From Thiocapsa imhoffii (GTDB lineage Bacteria; Pseudomonadota; Gammaproteobacteria; Chromatiales; Chromatiaceae): DNA of 64,000 bases. The notes beneath the pieces were generated by a model, which ran no database searches, was not told where the DNA came from, and saw only the letters and a list, made by a program, of their open reading frames with translations. The number at the start of each line of letters is the position of its first letter. Position 1 is the first letter of the stretch. The DNA is taken from contig NZ_NRSD01000001.1 of the NCBI RefSeq assembly GCF_016583985.1, positions 62,001 to 126,000 of the forward strand, in the 5' to 3' direction. Shown piece after piece: positions 26,210-35,385 of the stretch. A program made the position numbers and the translations under genes.

Positions 26210-28798
26210 ATGTCTGTCCCCGATCTGGCAGCCATCCCGGGACAACCGGGTTTGGATGACGCCTACAGCCCGTTGCCCGGCTGCTATGACGAGATGCGGA
26301 CGGCCGATGGCGAGGTCCGGCCGCATTGGCAATATGTTCTGGACGCTCTGCGTACGCTCGGCCCTGCTGGGATCGACGCGCGCTGGCGCGAAGCGGCGCG
26401 GATGGTTCGCGACAATGGCGTGACCTATAATCTCAACGCCGATGCCCAGGGGATGTCGCGTCCCTGGGAACTTGATCTGTTGCCGCTGCTGATTCGTAGC
26501 GAGGAGTGGGCGGAACTCGAACGCGGTCTGACTCAACGGGCAGACTTGCTCAATCACATCCTGCTCGATCTCTATGGGCCACGTCAGCTCATCCGCGATG
26601 GGTTCTTGCCGGCAGAGCTCATCGACGCCAGCAGCCACTATCTGCTGGCCTGTCACGGCATTGAACTGGCCGGAAATCGCCCCTTAATCCACTATGCCGC
26701 CGATCTGACACGGACCCTTGATGGCAGTTGGCGCATCATCGGCGACCGCACCCAGAGTCCGCTCGGCTTCGGCTATGCGTTGGAGAATCGCGTGGTGCTC
26801 TCGCGGGTGCTGCCAAGCATGTTCCGCGACTCGCATGTTCACCGACTGGCCGGTTTCTTTCGTTCGCTCCGCCGCACCTTGGCCCGGCTCGCGCCGCGCC
26901 GCTACGAACACGCCCGTATCGTGGTCCTGACCCCGGGGCCGGCCAATGAGGCCTATTTCGAGCATGCCTATCTGGCGAACTATTTGGGGTTTACGCTGGT
27001 GCGCGGCGGCGACCTGTCGGTGCGTGATGGTGCGCTCTGGTTGCGGACCCTGGGCCGGCTCGAGCGCATCGACGCGGTGTTGCGGCGGGTCGACGATAGT
27101 CGCTGCGATCCACTGGAGCTGCGCGAGGACTCGTTGCTCGGGGTGCCGGGTTTGGTCCAAGCGGTCCGGGCCGGCAATCTCGTGGTGGCCAACGCGCTCG
27201 GCAGTAGCATTCTCGAACACCCCGCGCTCCCGGCCTTCCTGCCGAAGGTGTGCCAGGAGCTGTTGGGCGAGGAGCTGCTGATCCCGGACATTCCAACCTG
27301 GTGGTGTGGTGACACCGCCTCGCTCGGACAGGTCCTCGAACGGTTCGATCAGGTGGTCATCAAGCCGCTGCACCGCGGTTCCGGTCCACGTTGCCTCGTT
27401 CCCGCGACCTTGGAGGCGCCCGAGCGGGCCGCATTGATCACGGCCATCAAGGCCAATCCAGCAGGCTATATCGCTCAGGAACACATTTGTCCCTCGACCG
27501 CCCCGGCCCTGATCGGTCGATGTTTGGAGCCCCGTTCCAGCGTCCTGCGGACTTTCCTCAGCGCCGAAGAGGACGGCTACACCGTGATGCCGGGTGGTCT
27601 CGGGCGGGTCACGCCAACCGCCAACGCGGCCTTGGACTCCAACCAACTCGGTGGCTTGGCCAAGGATGTTTGGATCGTCGCTTCCGAGCCGGAGCGCCAG
27701 GAGAGCCTCATGGTCTCGGCCGAGACCATGAGCCCCGCGGTGACTCAGGAGAGCGAGGTCTCCAGTCGGGTTGCCGACAACCTATTCTGGATCGGTCGCT
27801 ATGCCGAGCGCGCGGAGGGATTGGTCAGGCTGCTGCGCATCGCCATCTTCAAGCTCTCCGAGCGCGGTGATTATCCGGAACCCATCGGTGATTCCTGTTG
27901 TTTGCGCTCGCTCTTGGAGGCCTTGACGAATCAGACGCAATCCTTCCCTGGTTTCGTCGGCGCCGGTGCCGATGAGCGACTGAACAATCCCGTGCCAGAG
28001 ATGCTGTCGTTGATCGCGGATTCGAAGCGACTCGGTGGCTTGCCGCAGACGCTCGAGGCCCTGGGGCAGGCGGCCTATTCGGTGCGTGACCGATTGTCGG
28101 CCGATACCTGGCGCATCGTCAGTGATATTGAGGGCCATCTCGGTCGCCTGACGAAGGATCCCCCCAATCAGTTGTCGCTCGCGCTCGATGAACTCGACCC
28201 CTTGATCACCTCGTTGGTTGCTTTCTCGGCCTTGACGCAGGAGAACATGACGCATAACGAAGGTTGGCATTTTCTTGAGATCGGGCGGCGACTGGAGCGC
28301 GCATCGGCGACCGCCAGTCTCTTGCGCTCGACGCTTGTGCCCATCGCGGGCGAACCGGATGAGCACATGGTCATCGACGCGGTGCTCGGCGTCACCGACA
28401 GCCTGATCACCTATCGGCGACGCTATCGGGCGGGAACCCGGGTTGGTGCGCTCCTCGATCTGGTGTATCAAGACGAGGGTAATCCACGTGCGCTTGCCTA
28501 TCAGTTGGTGCAGCTCGAGCGTCTGGTTTCGGAACTGCCCCGTGGTGATCTCTCCATGGGACGGACCACGGTCGAGAAACTGGTGCTCAAAGCACTCACG
28601 GGGATTCGCCTTGCCGAGATCGACACCCTGGTCCAGCCCGACAAGACCGGGAAGCGCCGCGCCGAGTTGGCCGCGATCCTAGCGGGCTTGGATCAACAGA
28701 GCGCGGCGATCTCGGATGCCATCACGGCTCAGTATTTCCGCCACGAAGAGCAGCCGCACAGCCTCTTGCGGCGATCAGCGGCAAGGTCGGACTCATGA
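26210..28798 (+). CDS. Circularly permuted ATP-grasp protein fused to an alpha-E domain
   Basis: An 862-residue fusion. The N-terminal ~500 residues are the circularly permuted ATP-grasp ligase (DUF404/DUF407 type), with DNGVTYNLNADAQG, LDLLPLLI, VVLTPGPANEAYFEHAYLAN and VIKPLHRGSGPRC. Residues from about 517 (SSRVADNLFWIGRYAERAEG) to the end are an all-helical alpha-E domain (DUF403). In most genomes these are two neighbouring genes. The family is predicted to form amide or peptide bonds, on context rather than assay. Its stop overlaps the transglutaminase start by 4 bp, so both proteins should act together. Confidence 0.93.
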   Translation: MSVPDLAAIPGQPGLDDAYSPLPGCYDEMRTADGEVRPHWQYVLDALRTLGPAGIDARWREAARMVRDNGVTYNLNADAQGMSRPWELDLLPLLIRSEEWAELERGLTQRADLLNHILLDLYGPRQLIRDGFLPAELIDASSHYLLACHGIELAGNRPLIHYAADLTRTLDGSWRIIGDRTQSPLGFGYALENRVVLSRVLPSMFRDSHVHRLAGFFRSLRRTLARLAPRRYEHARIVVLTPGPANEAYFEHAYLANYLGFTLVRGGDLSVRDGALWLRTLGRLERIDAVLRRVDDSRCDPLELREDSLLGVPGLVQAVRAGNLVVANALGSSILEHPALPAFLPKVCQELLGEELLIPDIPTWWCGDTASLGQVLERFDQVVIKPLHRGSGPRCLVPATLEAPERAALITAIKANPAGYIAQEHICPSTAPALIGRCLEPRSSVLRTFLSAEEDGYTVMPGGLGRVTPTANAALDSNQLGGLAKDVWIVASEPERQESLMVSAETMSPAVTQESEVSSRVADNLFWIGRYAERAEGLVRLLRIAIFKLSERGDYPEPIGDSCCLRSLLEALTNQTQSFPGFVGAGADERLNNPVPEMLSLIADSKRLGGLPQTLEALGQAAYSVRDRLSADTWRIVSDIEGHLGRLTKDPPNQLSLALDELDPLITSLVAFSALTQENMTHNEGWHFLEIGRRLERASATASLLRSTLVPIAGEPDEHMVIDAVLGVTDSLITYRRRYRAGTRVGALLDLVYQDEGNPRALAYQLVQLERLVSELPRGDLSMGRTTVEKLVLKALTGIRLAEIDTLVQPDKTGKRRAELAAILAGLDQQSAAISDAITAQYFRHEEQPHSLLRRSAARSDS

Positions 28799-29745
28799 GG
28801 TTCAAGATCAACCATGTCACGCGTTACGACTATTCCGAGCCGGTGTCGCTCTGTCACAGTATTGCCCACCTGAAGCCATCGGAGACCCCGCGCCAGCGTT
28901 GTCTCTTCAGTCAGATCCGGGTCGATCCCTGGCCCGCGGTGCATCGTGAGTACGAGGATTTCTTCGGCAATCGCGTCAGTTATTTCTCGATCCAGCAGGC
29001 CCATGACGCGCTCGAGGTGCGGGCCCAGAGCGAGGTTGAAGTGATGGCGCCCAACCTTCCGCAACCGGCTTCGACCCAACCCTGGGAGCGGATCGTCGAT
29101 CGGTTGCTTGACCGCGATGATGCGCCCATGACCGATCTGCGGATCTTTACACTGCCCTCGCCGCTGGTGCCCGCCGACCCGGATGCCGTGGCCTTTGCGG
29201 CGGAGTCCTTTACCGCCGGGCGCCCGATCCTGGAGGCGACCATCGAACTCATGAGTCGCATCCACCGGGATTTTCGCTACGACCCAACCTCGACGACGAT
29301 TGCGACTCCGCTCGCCGAGGTCATGGCGCAGCGCAACGGTGTGTGCCAGGATTTCGCGCACGTTGCCATCGCTGGTCTGCGTGGTCTGGGACTCGCCGTG
29401 CGCTATGTCAGTGGCTATCTGGAGACCTTGCCACCGCCGGGACAGGTCAAGCTCCAGGGTGCCGACGCCTCGCATGCCTGGTTCGCGGTGTTGATCCCGA
29501 ACATCGGCTGGGTGGATTTCGATCCGACGAATGATCAGATTCCCGGTGAGCAGCACATCACGACCGCGGTCGGGCGCGATTTCCAGGACGTCACCCCGCT
29601 GCGCGGCATCTTCTATGGCGGCGGACATCACGATCTGACGGTTGCCGTGGACGTGAATCGGATCCCGCCCGTGCCTGCTGTTGATCCACCAGCGGTTGCT
29701 GATCCACCAGAGGAGCCGGCGGTGTCGCCGCCAGCCTCCTCCTGA
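28795..29745 (+). CDS. Transglutaminase-like cysteine peptidase family protein
   Basis: A 316-residue protein: an N-terminal beta domain (HVTRYDYSEPVSLCHS...LKPSETPRQRC), then a transglutaminase core with Cys184 in RNGVCQDFAH, His227 in ASHAWFAV and Asp243 in VDFDPTND. It has no signal peptide and ends in a Pro/Val-rich tail with a repeated VDPPAVADPP-like sequence. It is translationally coupled (ATGA) to the ATP-grasp/alpha-E gene, a pairing known from many bacteria and proposed to make and trim or cross-link a peptide. The substrate is unknown. Confidence 0.93.
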   Translation: MRFKINHVTRYDYSEPVSLCHSIAHLKPSETPRQRCLFSQIRVDPWPAVHREYEDFFGNRVSYFSIQQAHDALEVRAQSEVEVMAPNLPQPASTQPWERIVDRLLDRDDAPMTDLRIFTLPSPLVPADPDAVAFAAESFTAGRPILEATIELMSRIHRDFRYDPTSTTIATPLAEVMAQRNGVCQDFAHVAIAGLRGLGLAVRYVSGYLETLPPPGQVKLQGADASHAWFAVLIPNIGWVDFDPTNDQIPGEQHITTAVGRDFQDVTPLRGIFYGGGHHDLTVAVDVNRIPPVPAVDPPAVADPPEEPAVSPPASS

Positions 29746-29897
29746 ACCGGATCATCCGCTGACGTCCTGCTCGGGAATGCGCGAGTGAGTTGCGCTGGCG
29801 CGGCAGGACGGCGCCCGCGGCCTGGTCCTGACCACCGGTCTGAACGGCACGACGGATCCCGCCCCGCCGACCGTCATGGGTGATCCCAAGTGGCGAC

Positions 29898-30452
29898 TCA
29901 CCCGATCGTTGGATCCGCCGCGCGATGTCGCGCCGCCAAGCGGACATAGTGCTCCGCGACATACTCCAGATACTCGAGTTCAGCGTTCTGCAGGGTGCGC
30001 ACACGTCGCGCGGGCGCGCCGAGCCACAGCGACTCGCCGTCTAAAACCTGACCTGGGGTGACGAGAGACCCGGCGCCGAGCAGGGTGCGCGGCTTGAGGA
30101 CAGCGCGGTCAAGCACGCGCGCGCCGATCCCAATCAGACAGTGCGAGCCGATCTCGCAGCCGTGCAGCACCGCTTGATGCCCAACGGTCACGCCTTCGTG
30201 AATCACCAGGGGTGCGCCACCTGGAAGAAAGCGACTGTCATGGGAAACGTGCAGAATGCTGCCGTCCTGCAGATTGGTCCGGGCGCCGATCTCGATGTGA
30301 TGGAGATCACCCCGCACCACGCAGCCCGGCCAGACCGAGGCGTCCGGCCCGATCACGACATCGCCGATGACCACGGCGGTGTCATCGATCCAGGCGGATG
30401 GGTCGATGCGGGGTGCCAAACCCTCGAACGAACGGATGCGGGGTGTGGTCAT
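29898..30452 (-). CDS. Gamma-class carbonic anhydrase-like hexapeptide protein (YrdA type)
   Basis: A 184-residue left-handed beta-helix protein with repeated hexapeptides (VVIGDVVIGPDASVWPGCVVRGDLHHIEIG, seen in pieces) and the three metal-binding His positions in HVSHDS, VTVGHQAVLHGCEIG. Arg in VVRGD and Gln in NLQDGS match the gamma carbonic anhydrase active site. The family includes YrdA, CaiE and PaaY, and activity varies between members. The start MTTPRIRSFEG at 30452 is chosen over a longer reading to 30560 because it fits the family length. Confidence 0.9.
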   Translation of the reverse strand: MTTPRIRSFEGLAPRIDPSAWIDDTAVVIGDVVIGPDASVWPGCVVRGDLHHIEIGARTNLQDGSILHVSHDSRFLPGGAPLVIHEGVTVGHQAVLHGCEIGSHCLIGIGARVLDRAVLKPRTLLGAGSLVTPGQVLDGESLWLGAPARRVRTLQNAELEYLEYVAEHYVRLAARHRAADPTIG

Positions 30453-30486
30453 CAGGGTCTCGATCGGATCGCAGGTCCCAAGGCGC

Positions 30487-31245
30487 TTATGCGCCCGCTC
30501 GTGATTGATGATAGCAGGCCTGGGCAGCCACCTCGTAGGTGGCCAATCCGGTTCGAACAATGCGCTCCCAAGCCTGGGTCCAGGTCGGTGATGGGAAGGC
30601 TCTCGCGGGCCGAGGTGGGCACGTGGCCGCCTGCTGGTGAGCCGGGACTGCCGGCGTCGTGGTTACCTCCCGCAAGGGGCACTCGTAGGAGAGCGTCCCA
30701 TCATCGAGCCACCGGGCGCGGCCGCCAAGACGCTTGGCCAATGCCCGCATGGCATCATTCTCGGCGAGAACCTCACAGTGAAACCGATCGATCCCTTGTG
30801 CTTGAGCCGCCCTGCGCAAGTGCTCGAGCAGGATGCCACCGAGTCCTTGACCTTGCGCTCGATCGATGACGGCCATCGCCAACTCCGCGGTTTGCGCTCC
30901 CGGGGCGACGCGCACGCATCGTGCGATGCCAAGCACCTCGCTGACCTGGCCCTGTGCGTCGTGACGGACCGCTGCGAAGGCGAGATGATCACGCCCGTCG
31001 GTGTTGGTGAGTGTGGCGAGATCCGCGTCGGTCAGGGCCTGCTTCGCGCCAAAGAACCGCAACCGGCGTGACGCCGCGGACAGTCCAGCGAAGCAGGTTC
31101 GCAAGACGGACTCGTCACCTGGGCCGATGGCGTGGATCCAGCAGGTCGCGCCGGTTCTCAGCACCACCGGTTGTGCTTCTGAAGAGACGGTCAGCACGAA
31201 CGGCTGAGGGTCACGGTCACTGTGGTTCAGGTCATGCTCGATCAT
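30487..31245 (-). CDS. GNAT-family N-acetyltransferase
   Basis: A 252-residue protein with one GNAT domain at about 35-190: WIHAIGPGDESVLRTCFAGLSAASRRLRFFG is the opening typical of the acetyltransferase module in Pat-like proteins, and VIDRAQGQGLGGILLEHL is the acetyl-CoA binding Q-x-x-G-x-G/A motif. It is the stand-alone GNAT without the acyl-CoA synthetase-like part of Pat. The C-terminal ~60 residues are low-complexity and Pro/Ala-rich. The ATG at 31245 follows GGAG at about 8 bp spacing. Substrate, protein lysine or small molecule, cannot be told. Confidence 0.85.
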   Translation of the reverse strand: MIEHDLNHSDRDPQPFVLTVSSEAQPVVLRTGATCWIHAIGPGDESVLRTCFAGLSAASRRLRFFGAKQALTDADLATLTNTDGRDHLAFAAVRHDAQGQVSEVLGIARCVRVAPGAQTAELAMAVIDRAQGQGLGGILLEHLRRAAQAQGIDRFHCEVLAENDAMRALAKRLGGRARWLDDGTLSYECPLREVTTTPAVPAHQQAATCPPRPARAFPSPTWTQAWERIVRTGLATYEVAAQACYHQSRAGA

Positions 31246-31539
31246 GGTGGCATTCTCCAGCGGTTCACGACGGGTCTTGATCCGAGGGTTCCGAAACGAA
31301 TGGTCGAGATCCAGTGGCGTATCATCGGATGTGGTCTGCAACGTATTTTGTGCACTGCAGCATAAGATGATGGCGGACGGAAAAGGTTCAAAGGCGATCG
31401 CAACGGCACTCCGTGCCCGGCATGCGATCACGTGCCTGTGGCGCTGGCCTCGCGATGCGGCCATCCGCGTGCAGGCGTGCCCGAAAGCGATGATCTAGGC
31501 CCTGAATTCCCGCACAATAGGGCTCAGCGCAACGCAGTC

Positions 31540-31896
31540 ATGAGAGTTATCGTGGAGAAAACCTTTCCCCTGACGTGGGTCGCAGCGGGTCTCGGCCTGA
31601 TCCTTGCGTTTATTTTGATCGTTGGCGGAGCGACTGGGCCCTCTGACGGCCCTCGGTTGCCCCTGCTCACACTCTTGTTCATCAGTGAGTTTGGTTTCCT
31701 GGTCACGGCTGGCGGGGTCTTTTGGGCCTTCCGGACGCGGAACCGAGCGGATCGTGAGAAGGGCCGTCTGATCGCTGCTGTCGCTTGCGTGGCGCTGGCG
31801 CTCGGCTTCCTGCTGGTTGGGATCAGCCTCTGGACCGGGATGGTGGGTGGGTTGCCAAACGTCGCCGGGCACTCGGGCAGCATGGCGCTGGGTTGA
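31540..31896 (+). CDS. Small membrane protein, three predicted helices
   Basis: A 118-residue hypothetical protein starting MRVIVEKTFPLTW. Three hydrophobic stretches are visible: VAAGLGLILAFILIVGGA, LLTLLFISEFGFLVTAGGVFWAF, and IAAVACVALALGFLLVGISLW. A positively charged loop (RTRNRADREKGR) between helices 2 and 3 suggests a cytoplasmic side. I do not recognise a family. It lies alone on the plus strand between a divergent GNAT gene and the cardiolipin synthase; ORF length, codon use and the membrane pattern support it as real. Confidence 0.65.
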   Translation: MRVIVEKTFPLTWVAAGLGLILAFILIVGGATGPSDGPRLPLLTLLFISEFGFLVTAGGVFWAFRTRNRADREKGRLIAAVACVALALGFLLVGISLWTGMVGGLPNVAGHSGSMALG

Positions 31897-32043
31897 GCGA
31901 CCCGCGGGTGTTGAGCCGTCGCCTCGGCGCGGATCAGCACTCCCTGGTCCTGCTGCCTGGTGCGATTTCGGACCGAGTGGTGTTGGGTTCACCCGAGGAT
32001 GCGGTCACAATGAAACCGCCGCGCGTGGGTCCGGGCTCGCCCG

Positions 32044-33513
32044 GTGCCAGTCTCCCTTCAGACGAGGTTCGCGTTCGTGATAACGTTCAGCTTGATCCTG
32101 CATACCCTGATCCTGACCCTGTTCGTGGTTCGTGTCCTGTTGCGACGCAATCGCCAACCGGCATCGCGCATCGCCTGGATCCTGGTCATCATCGCGTTTC
32201 CCATCATCGGGGTGCTCGCCTACATCCTGTTCGGCGAGGTCAATCTTGGCCGTCGTCGCGCCGAGCGCATGCGCCGCATCGTCGCGCAGATCCCGGAACT
32301 CGCCTATGACTCCGACCGCTTGCTGATTCCTCCCGAGATCCCCGAAATCCATCGTCATCTCTTCCGGATCGGGAAATCAATCAACGGTTTCGACCCGGTC
32401 GCGGGGAATCGCGCAACCCTGATGGCTGACTCCAACGCGGCGATCGATGCCATGGTCGCCGACATCGATGCCGCGCGGCATTCAGTGCATCTGGTCTTCT
32501 ACATCTGGCTTCCCGACAACAACGGCTTGCAGATGGCCGCGGCCCTGGAGCGGGCCGCGGCGCGTGGTGTGATCTGTCGGGCCATGGCGGATGATCTGGG
32601 CTCCCGCCGCATGATTCACTCGAGTCATTGGCGCCGCATGCAAGCCGCGGGCGTCCGCTTGGTGCGGGCCCTGCCGATTGGGAATCCGCTGTTGCGTCCC
32701 CTGCGAGGCCGCATCGATCTGCGCAACCACCGCAAGATCCTCGTCATCGATGATCGCATCACCTACAGCGGCAGTCAGAACTGCGCTGATCCGGAGTTTC
32801 GGATCAAGGCCAAGTATGCCCCCTGGGTCGACATCATGATGCGGTTCGAGGGTCCGATCGTGCGACAGAACCAGCTCCTGTTCGCCTCCGACTGGCTCGC
32901 TCACGTGGACGATGGGCTCGATGCCGAGTTACGACGCCCCGTGCTTGCGACCGAGTCGGCGGATGGCTTCCCCGCCCAGGTGATCGGGACCGGTCCCATG
33001 GTCCGTGCTTCGGCCATGCCAGAGGTGTTCGAGTCGCTGATCCACAGCGCCCGCGATGAACTGACCATCACGACCCCTTACTATGTTCCGGATGAGGCGA
33101 TGCAGAGTGCCCTGTGCGCGGCGGGATATCGTGGGGTGCGCACCACGATCGTCTTTCCGGCACGCAATGATTCATTCGTCGTCGGGGCGGCGAGCCGCAG
33201 CTATTATGCGGATCTCATCGCCGCGGGAGTGCGGATCTTCGAATTCGAAGGTGGCTTGTTGCACGCGAAGTCGCTCACCCTTGATGGAGCCATCACCCTG
33301 ATCGGGTCGGCGAACATGGATCGACGGAGCTTCGAGATCAACTTCGAGAACAATATTCTGCTGTACGATCCCGAACTGACCAAGACCATGCGCCAGCGTC
33401 AAGAGCACTACATCGCCCACTCCAGACCGGTCACCGCGGATATGGTGGATGCCTGGGGGCCAGGTCGGCGCCTTCTGAACAACAGCATTGCCATGATTGG
33501 GCCGATCCTGTGA
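32044..33513 (+). CDS. cls: Cardiolipin synthase
   Basis: A 489-residue phospholipase D-type enzyme that condenses phosphatidylglycerol into cardiolipin at the inner membrane. Two N-terminal helices form the PLDc_N region (about 8-65, ending LAYILFGEVNLGRRRAER). The two HKD motifs are HRKILVIDDRITYSGSQN near 228 and HAKSLTLDGAITLIGSANMD near 406. Length and layout match bacterial ClsA. The frame extends through an overlapping start region; the ATG at 32044 (MPVSLQTRF) gives a suitable first helix. A stand-alone PLDc_N protein is encoded convergently just downstream. Confidence 0.93.
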   Translation: MPVSLQTRFAFVITFSLILHTLILTLFVVRVLLRRNRQPASRIAWILVIIAFPIIGVLAYILFGEVNLGRRRAERMRRIVAQIPELAYDSDRLLIPPEIPEIHRHLFRIGKSINGFDPVAGNRATLMADSNAAIDAMVADIDAARHSVHLVFYIWLPDNNGLQMAAALERAAARGVICRAMADDLGSRRMIHSSHWRRMQAAGVRLVRALPIGNPLLRPLRGRIDLRNHRKILVIDDRITYSGSQNCADPEFRIKAKYAPWVDIMMRFEGPIVRQNQLLFASDWLAHVDDGLDAELRRPVLATESADGFPAQVIGTGPMVRASAMPEVFESLIHSARDELTITTPYYVPDEAMQSALCAAGYRGVRTTIVFPARNDSFVVGAASRSYYADLIAAGVRIFEFEGGLLHAKSLTLDGAITLIGSANMDRRSFEINFENNILLYDPELTKTMRQRQEHYIAHSRPVTADMVDAWGPGRRLLNNSIAMIGPIL

Positions 33514-33607
33514 TGGGACCGAAGGCCTGCCCCGAGTCGCTGGATGTTGGATGAGGCCATTGCTTCGCCTCGGGTGGTCGCATCCAGCGACCCGGCTGGG
33601 ACCAGCC

Positions 33608-33784
33608 TCAGCTTGGGCCGAAGAGGAACCACAGAATCAGACCGAGGACCGGCAACAGTAGGACGATCACAATCCAGATCACCTTCGATCCGGTGCCGGA
33701 CGGGCTTCCGATGATTTTCACAATGGCATAAACGATCAAGATCAAATGAATCAGGCCGAGTAAACCTGTGACTTCAAGCGACAT
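33608..33784 (-). CDS. Stand-alone PLDc_N-domain membrane peptide
   Basis: A 58-residue protein starting MSLEVTGLLGLIHLILIV behind a strong GGAGGG. Two helices are linked by a short loop (GSPSGTGSK), ending LPVLGLILWFLFGPS. This is the PLDc_N arrangement normally found at the front of cardiolipin synthases. It occurs here without a catalytic domain, 94 bp from the end of cls and on the opposite strand. Small PLDc_N proteins are common but uncharacterised. The longer reading to 33853 is less likely. Confidence 0.8.
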   Translation of the reverse strand: MSLEVTGLLGLIHLILIVYAIVKIIGSPSGTGSKVIWIVIVLLLPVLGLILWFLFGPS

Positions 33785-33858
33785 CACGTCCCTCCAAAAA
33801 GACCGCGAGATGGATTTCAACCACTCGATGCAAGACAGTTCCGATCGGATCAATCACG

Positions 33859-34449
33859 ATGCAAGCGGTGCATGATGGCACACCTTGTTCGTGGTTCGCA
33901 TGCCGCACGGAGTGTGGGGAAGGGATCTTGAAAAGCGCTTGCGTGATCTCGGAACAATCTGATCGCGGGGGTGGTGGCGTGATCGAGATGCCCTACCGAC
34001 AGGGCGACTGGGTCGAGGTGAAGGGCAACTATGGTGAGGTGGTGAAGGTCAGCATGCGCACCCTGGAACTGGTCACGCCTGACGATACCCGTGTCTCCAT
34101 TCCACATCTGCAGTTGTGGAACGAAGCGATTTTCAATGCCAACAATGGCGGGCCGGAACTGCAATGTGTCGCCGATTTCTACCTCCACCCACAGCATCGT
34201 GCGGACCAGGTGCGGCAGGCCCTGCACGATGTCGCCATCACCAGCCCCTATCTGCAGCTCAATCAACCGCTCGCCGTGGTCGTGCGTGAGCAACCCTGGG
34301 GAACCCATTATCGATTACGGGCCTACCCCGTCGATCCGCGCCAGCAGTTTCGTTTCGTGTCCGATCTGACCGCGCGGGGTAGAGTCGCCCTTCAGGCTCT
34401 TGGTGCCCAACCGGCCGCGGTCCCTGCGACTGTCACTCCTGCTGCGTGA
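33859..34449 (+). pseudogene. MscS-type mechanosensitive channel fragment lacking the pore region
   Basis: The translation contains an MscS beta/C-terminal domain (YRQGDWVEVKGNYGEVVKVS, RTLELVTPDDTRVSIPH, NEAIFNANNGG and then a cytoplasmic alpha/beta part) but no transmembrane or pore helix. The ~45 residues before it (MQAVHDGTPCSWF...) show no channel similarity and are probably not native; GTG at 33979 or ATG near 33988 could start a soluble remnant. A full MscS needs at least three helices upstream, and the upstream DNA holds the oppositely directed PLDc_N gene. It is either a truncated gene or an independent soluble MscS-domain protein. Confidence 0.6.
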
Positions 34450-34462
34450 GCCGCGAGCGCGT

Positions 34463-35371
34463 ATGAACCAACACAGCGGACACCAAGCGCAGGCCTGGTC
34501 GCAGGCTGCCGCCATCTTGATGATCCTGGCCTTGATCGCGCTGATCGTGGCGATTGGTCTGGTGTGGCCCAGGCTGGAGCCGCGTTTGAGCGAGTTGAGC
34601 GTGCTGCAACTCGGTTTTCTCGCGAGTCTCGTGGCGGGTCTCTTGACCGGGGTGGGGGCATTGCCGATCTTCTTCGTGCGCCAACTCTCGAGTCAGGTTG
34701 AGGACTCGCTGATGGGCTTCGGTGCCGGTGTCATGCTCGCCGCGACGGCATTTGAGTTGGTGCTCCCGGCCGTTGCGGGCGCCGAGGCTCTGTTCGGGGA
34801 TGACTGGATCACCATCGGGATCCTGGCCGTGGGGATCGGCGCGGGAGGTGCGGTGTTGCTCGCATTGCATCATCTGGTGCCGCATGAGCATTTCATCACG
34901 GGCCCGGAAAGTGGCGCTGATCCCGCGAAGATCCGGCGTGTTTGGCTCTTTATCCTCGCCATTGCCTTGCATAACTTGCCAGAGGGCTTGGCGGTTGGGG
35001 TCGGCTTCGGTGGCGAGCATCTCTCCGATGGTGTGGCTCTCGCCATCGGGATCGGGCTGCAGAATATTCCGGAAGGGTTGGTGGTCGCGATCGCGCTCTT
35101 GTCCCTGGGGTATGGCCGCTGGACCGCCTTCGGCGTGACCCTCTTGACCGGTTTGGTCCAACCATTAGGCGGCCTGATTGGGGCCACCGCAGTGAGCCTC
35201 TTCAGTCTCTTCCTGCCGCTGGCGCTCGCGTTCGCGGCCGGGGCGATGCTGTTCGTCATCAGTCACGAGATCATTCCCGAATCCCATCGTCAGGGGCACA
35301 AGGGTAAGGCCACGTTCGGCGTGCTCCTGGGCTTTGTTGTCATGGTGGCGATCGATATCGCGCTCGACTGA
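34463..35371 (+). CDS. ZIP-family divalent metal transporter
   Basis: A 302-residue inner-membrane protein with about eight helices. The metal-binding helices are intact: ALHNLPEGLAVGVGFGG and GIGLQNIPEGLVVAIAL, plus FVISHEIIPESHRQGHKG near the end. A His-containing loop (LHHLVPHEHFITG) precedes helix 4. ZIP proteins import Zn, Fe or Mn; the GufA-like layout fits bacterial members. It starts at ATG 34463 and is followed after 14 bp by a UPF0016 gene, suggesting a shared metal-homeostasis operon. Confidence 0.92.
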   Translation: MNQHSGHQAQAWSQAAAILMILALIALIVAIGLVWPRLEPRLSELSVLQLGFLASLVAGLLTGVGALPIFFVRQLSSQVEDSLMGFGAGVMLAATAFELVLPAVAGAEALFGDDWITIGILAVGIGAGGAVLLALHHLVPHEHFITGPESGADPAKIRRVWLFILAIALHNLPEGLAVGVGFGGEHLSDGVALAIGIGLQNIPEGLVVAIALLSLGYGRWTAFGVTLLTGLVQPLGGLIGATAVSLFSLFLPLALAFAAGAMLFVISHEIIPESHRQGHKGKATFGVLLGFVVMVAIDIALD

Positions 35372-35385
35372 ATCATGAGAGCACC

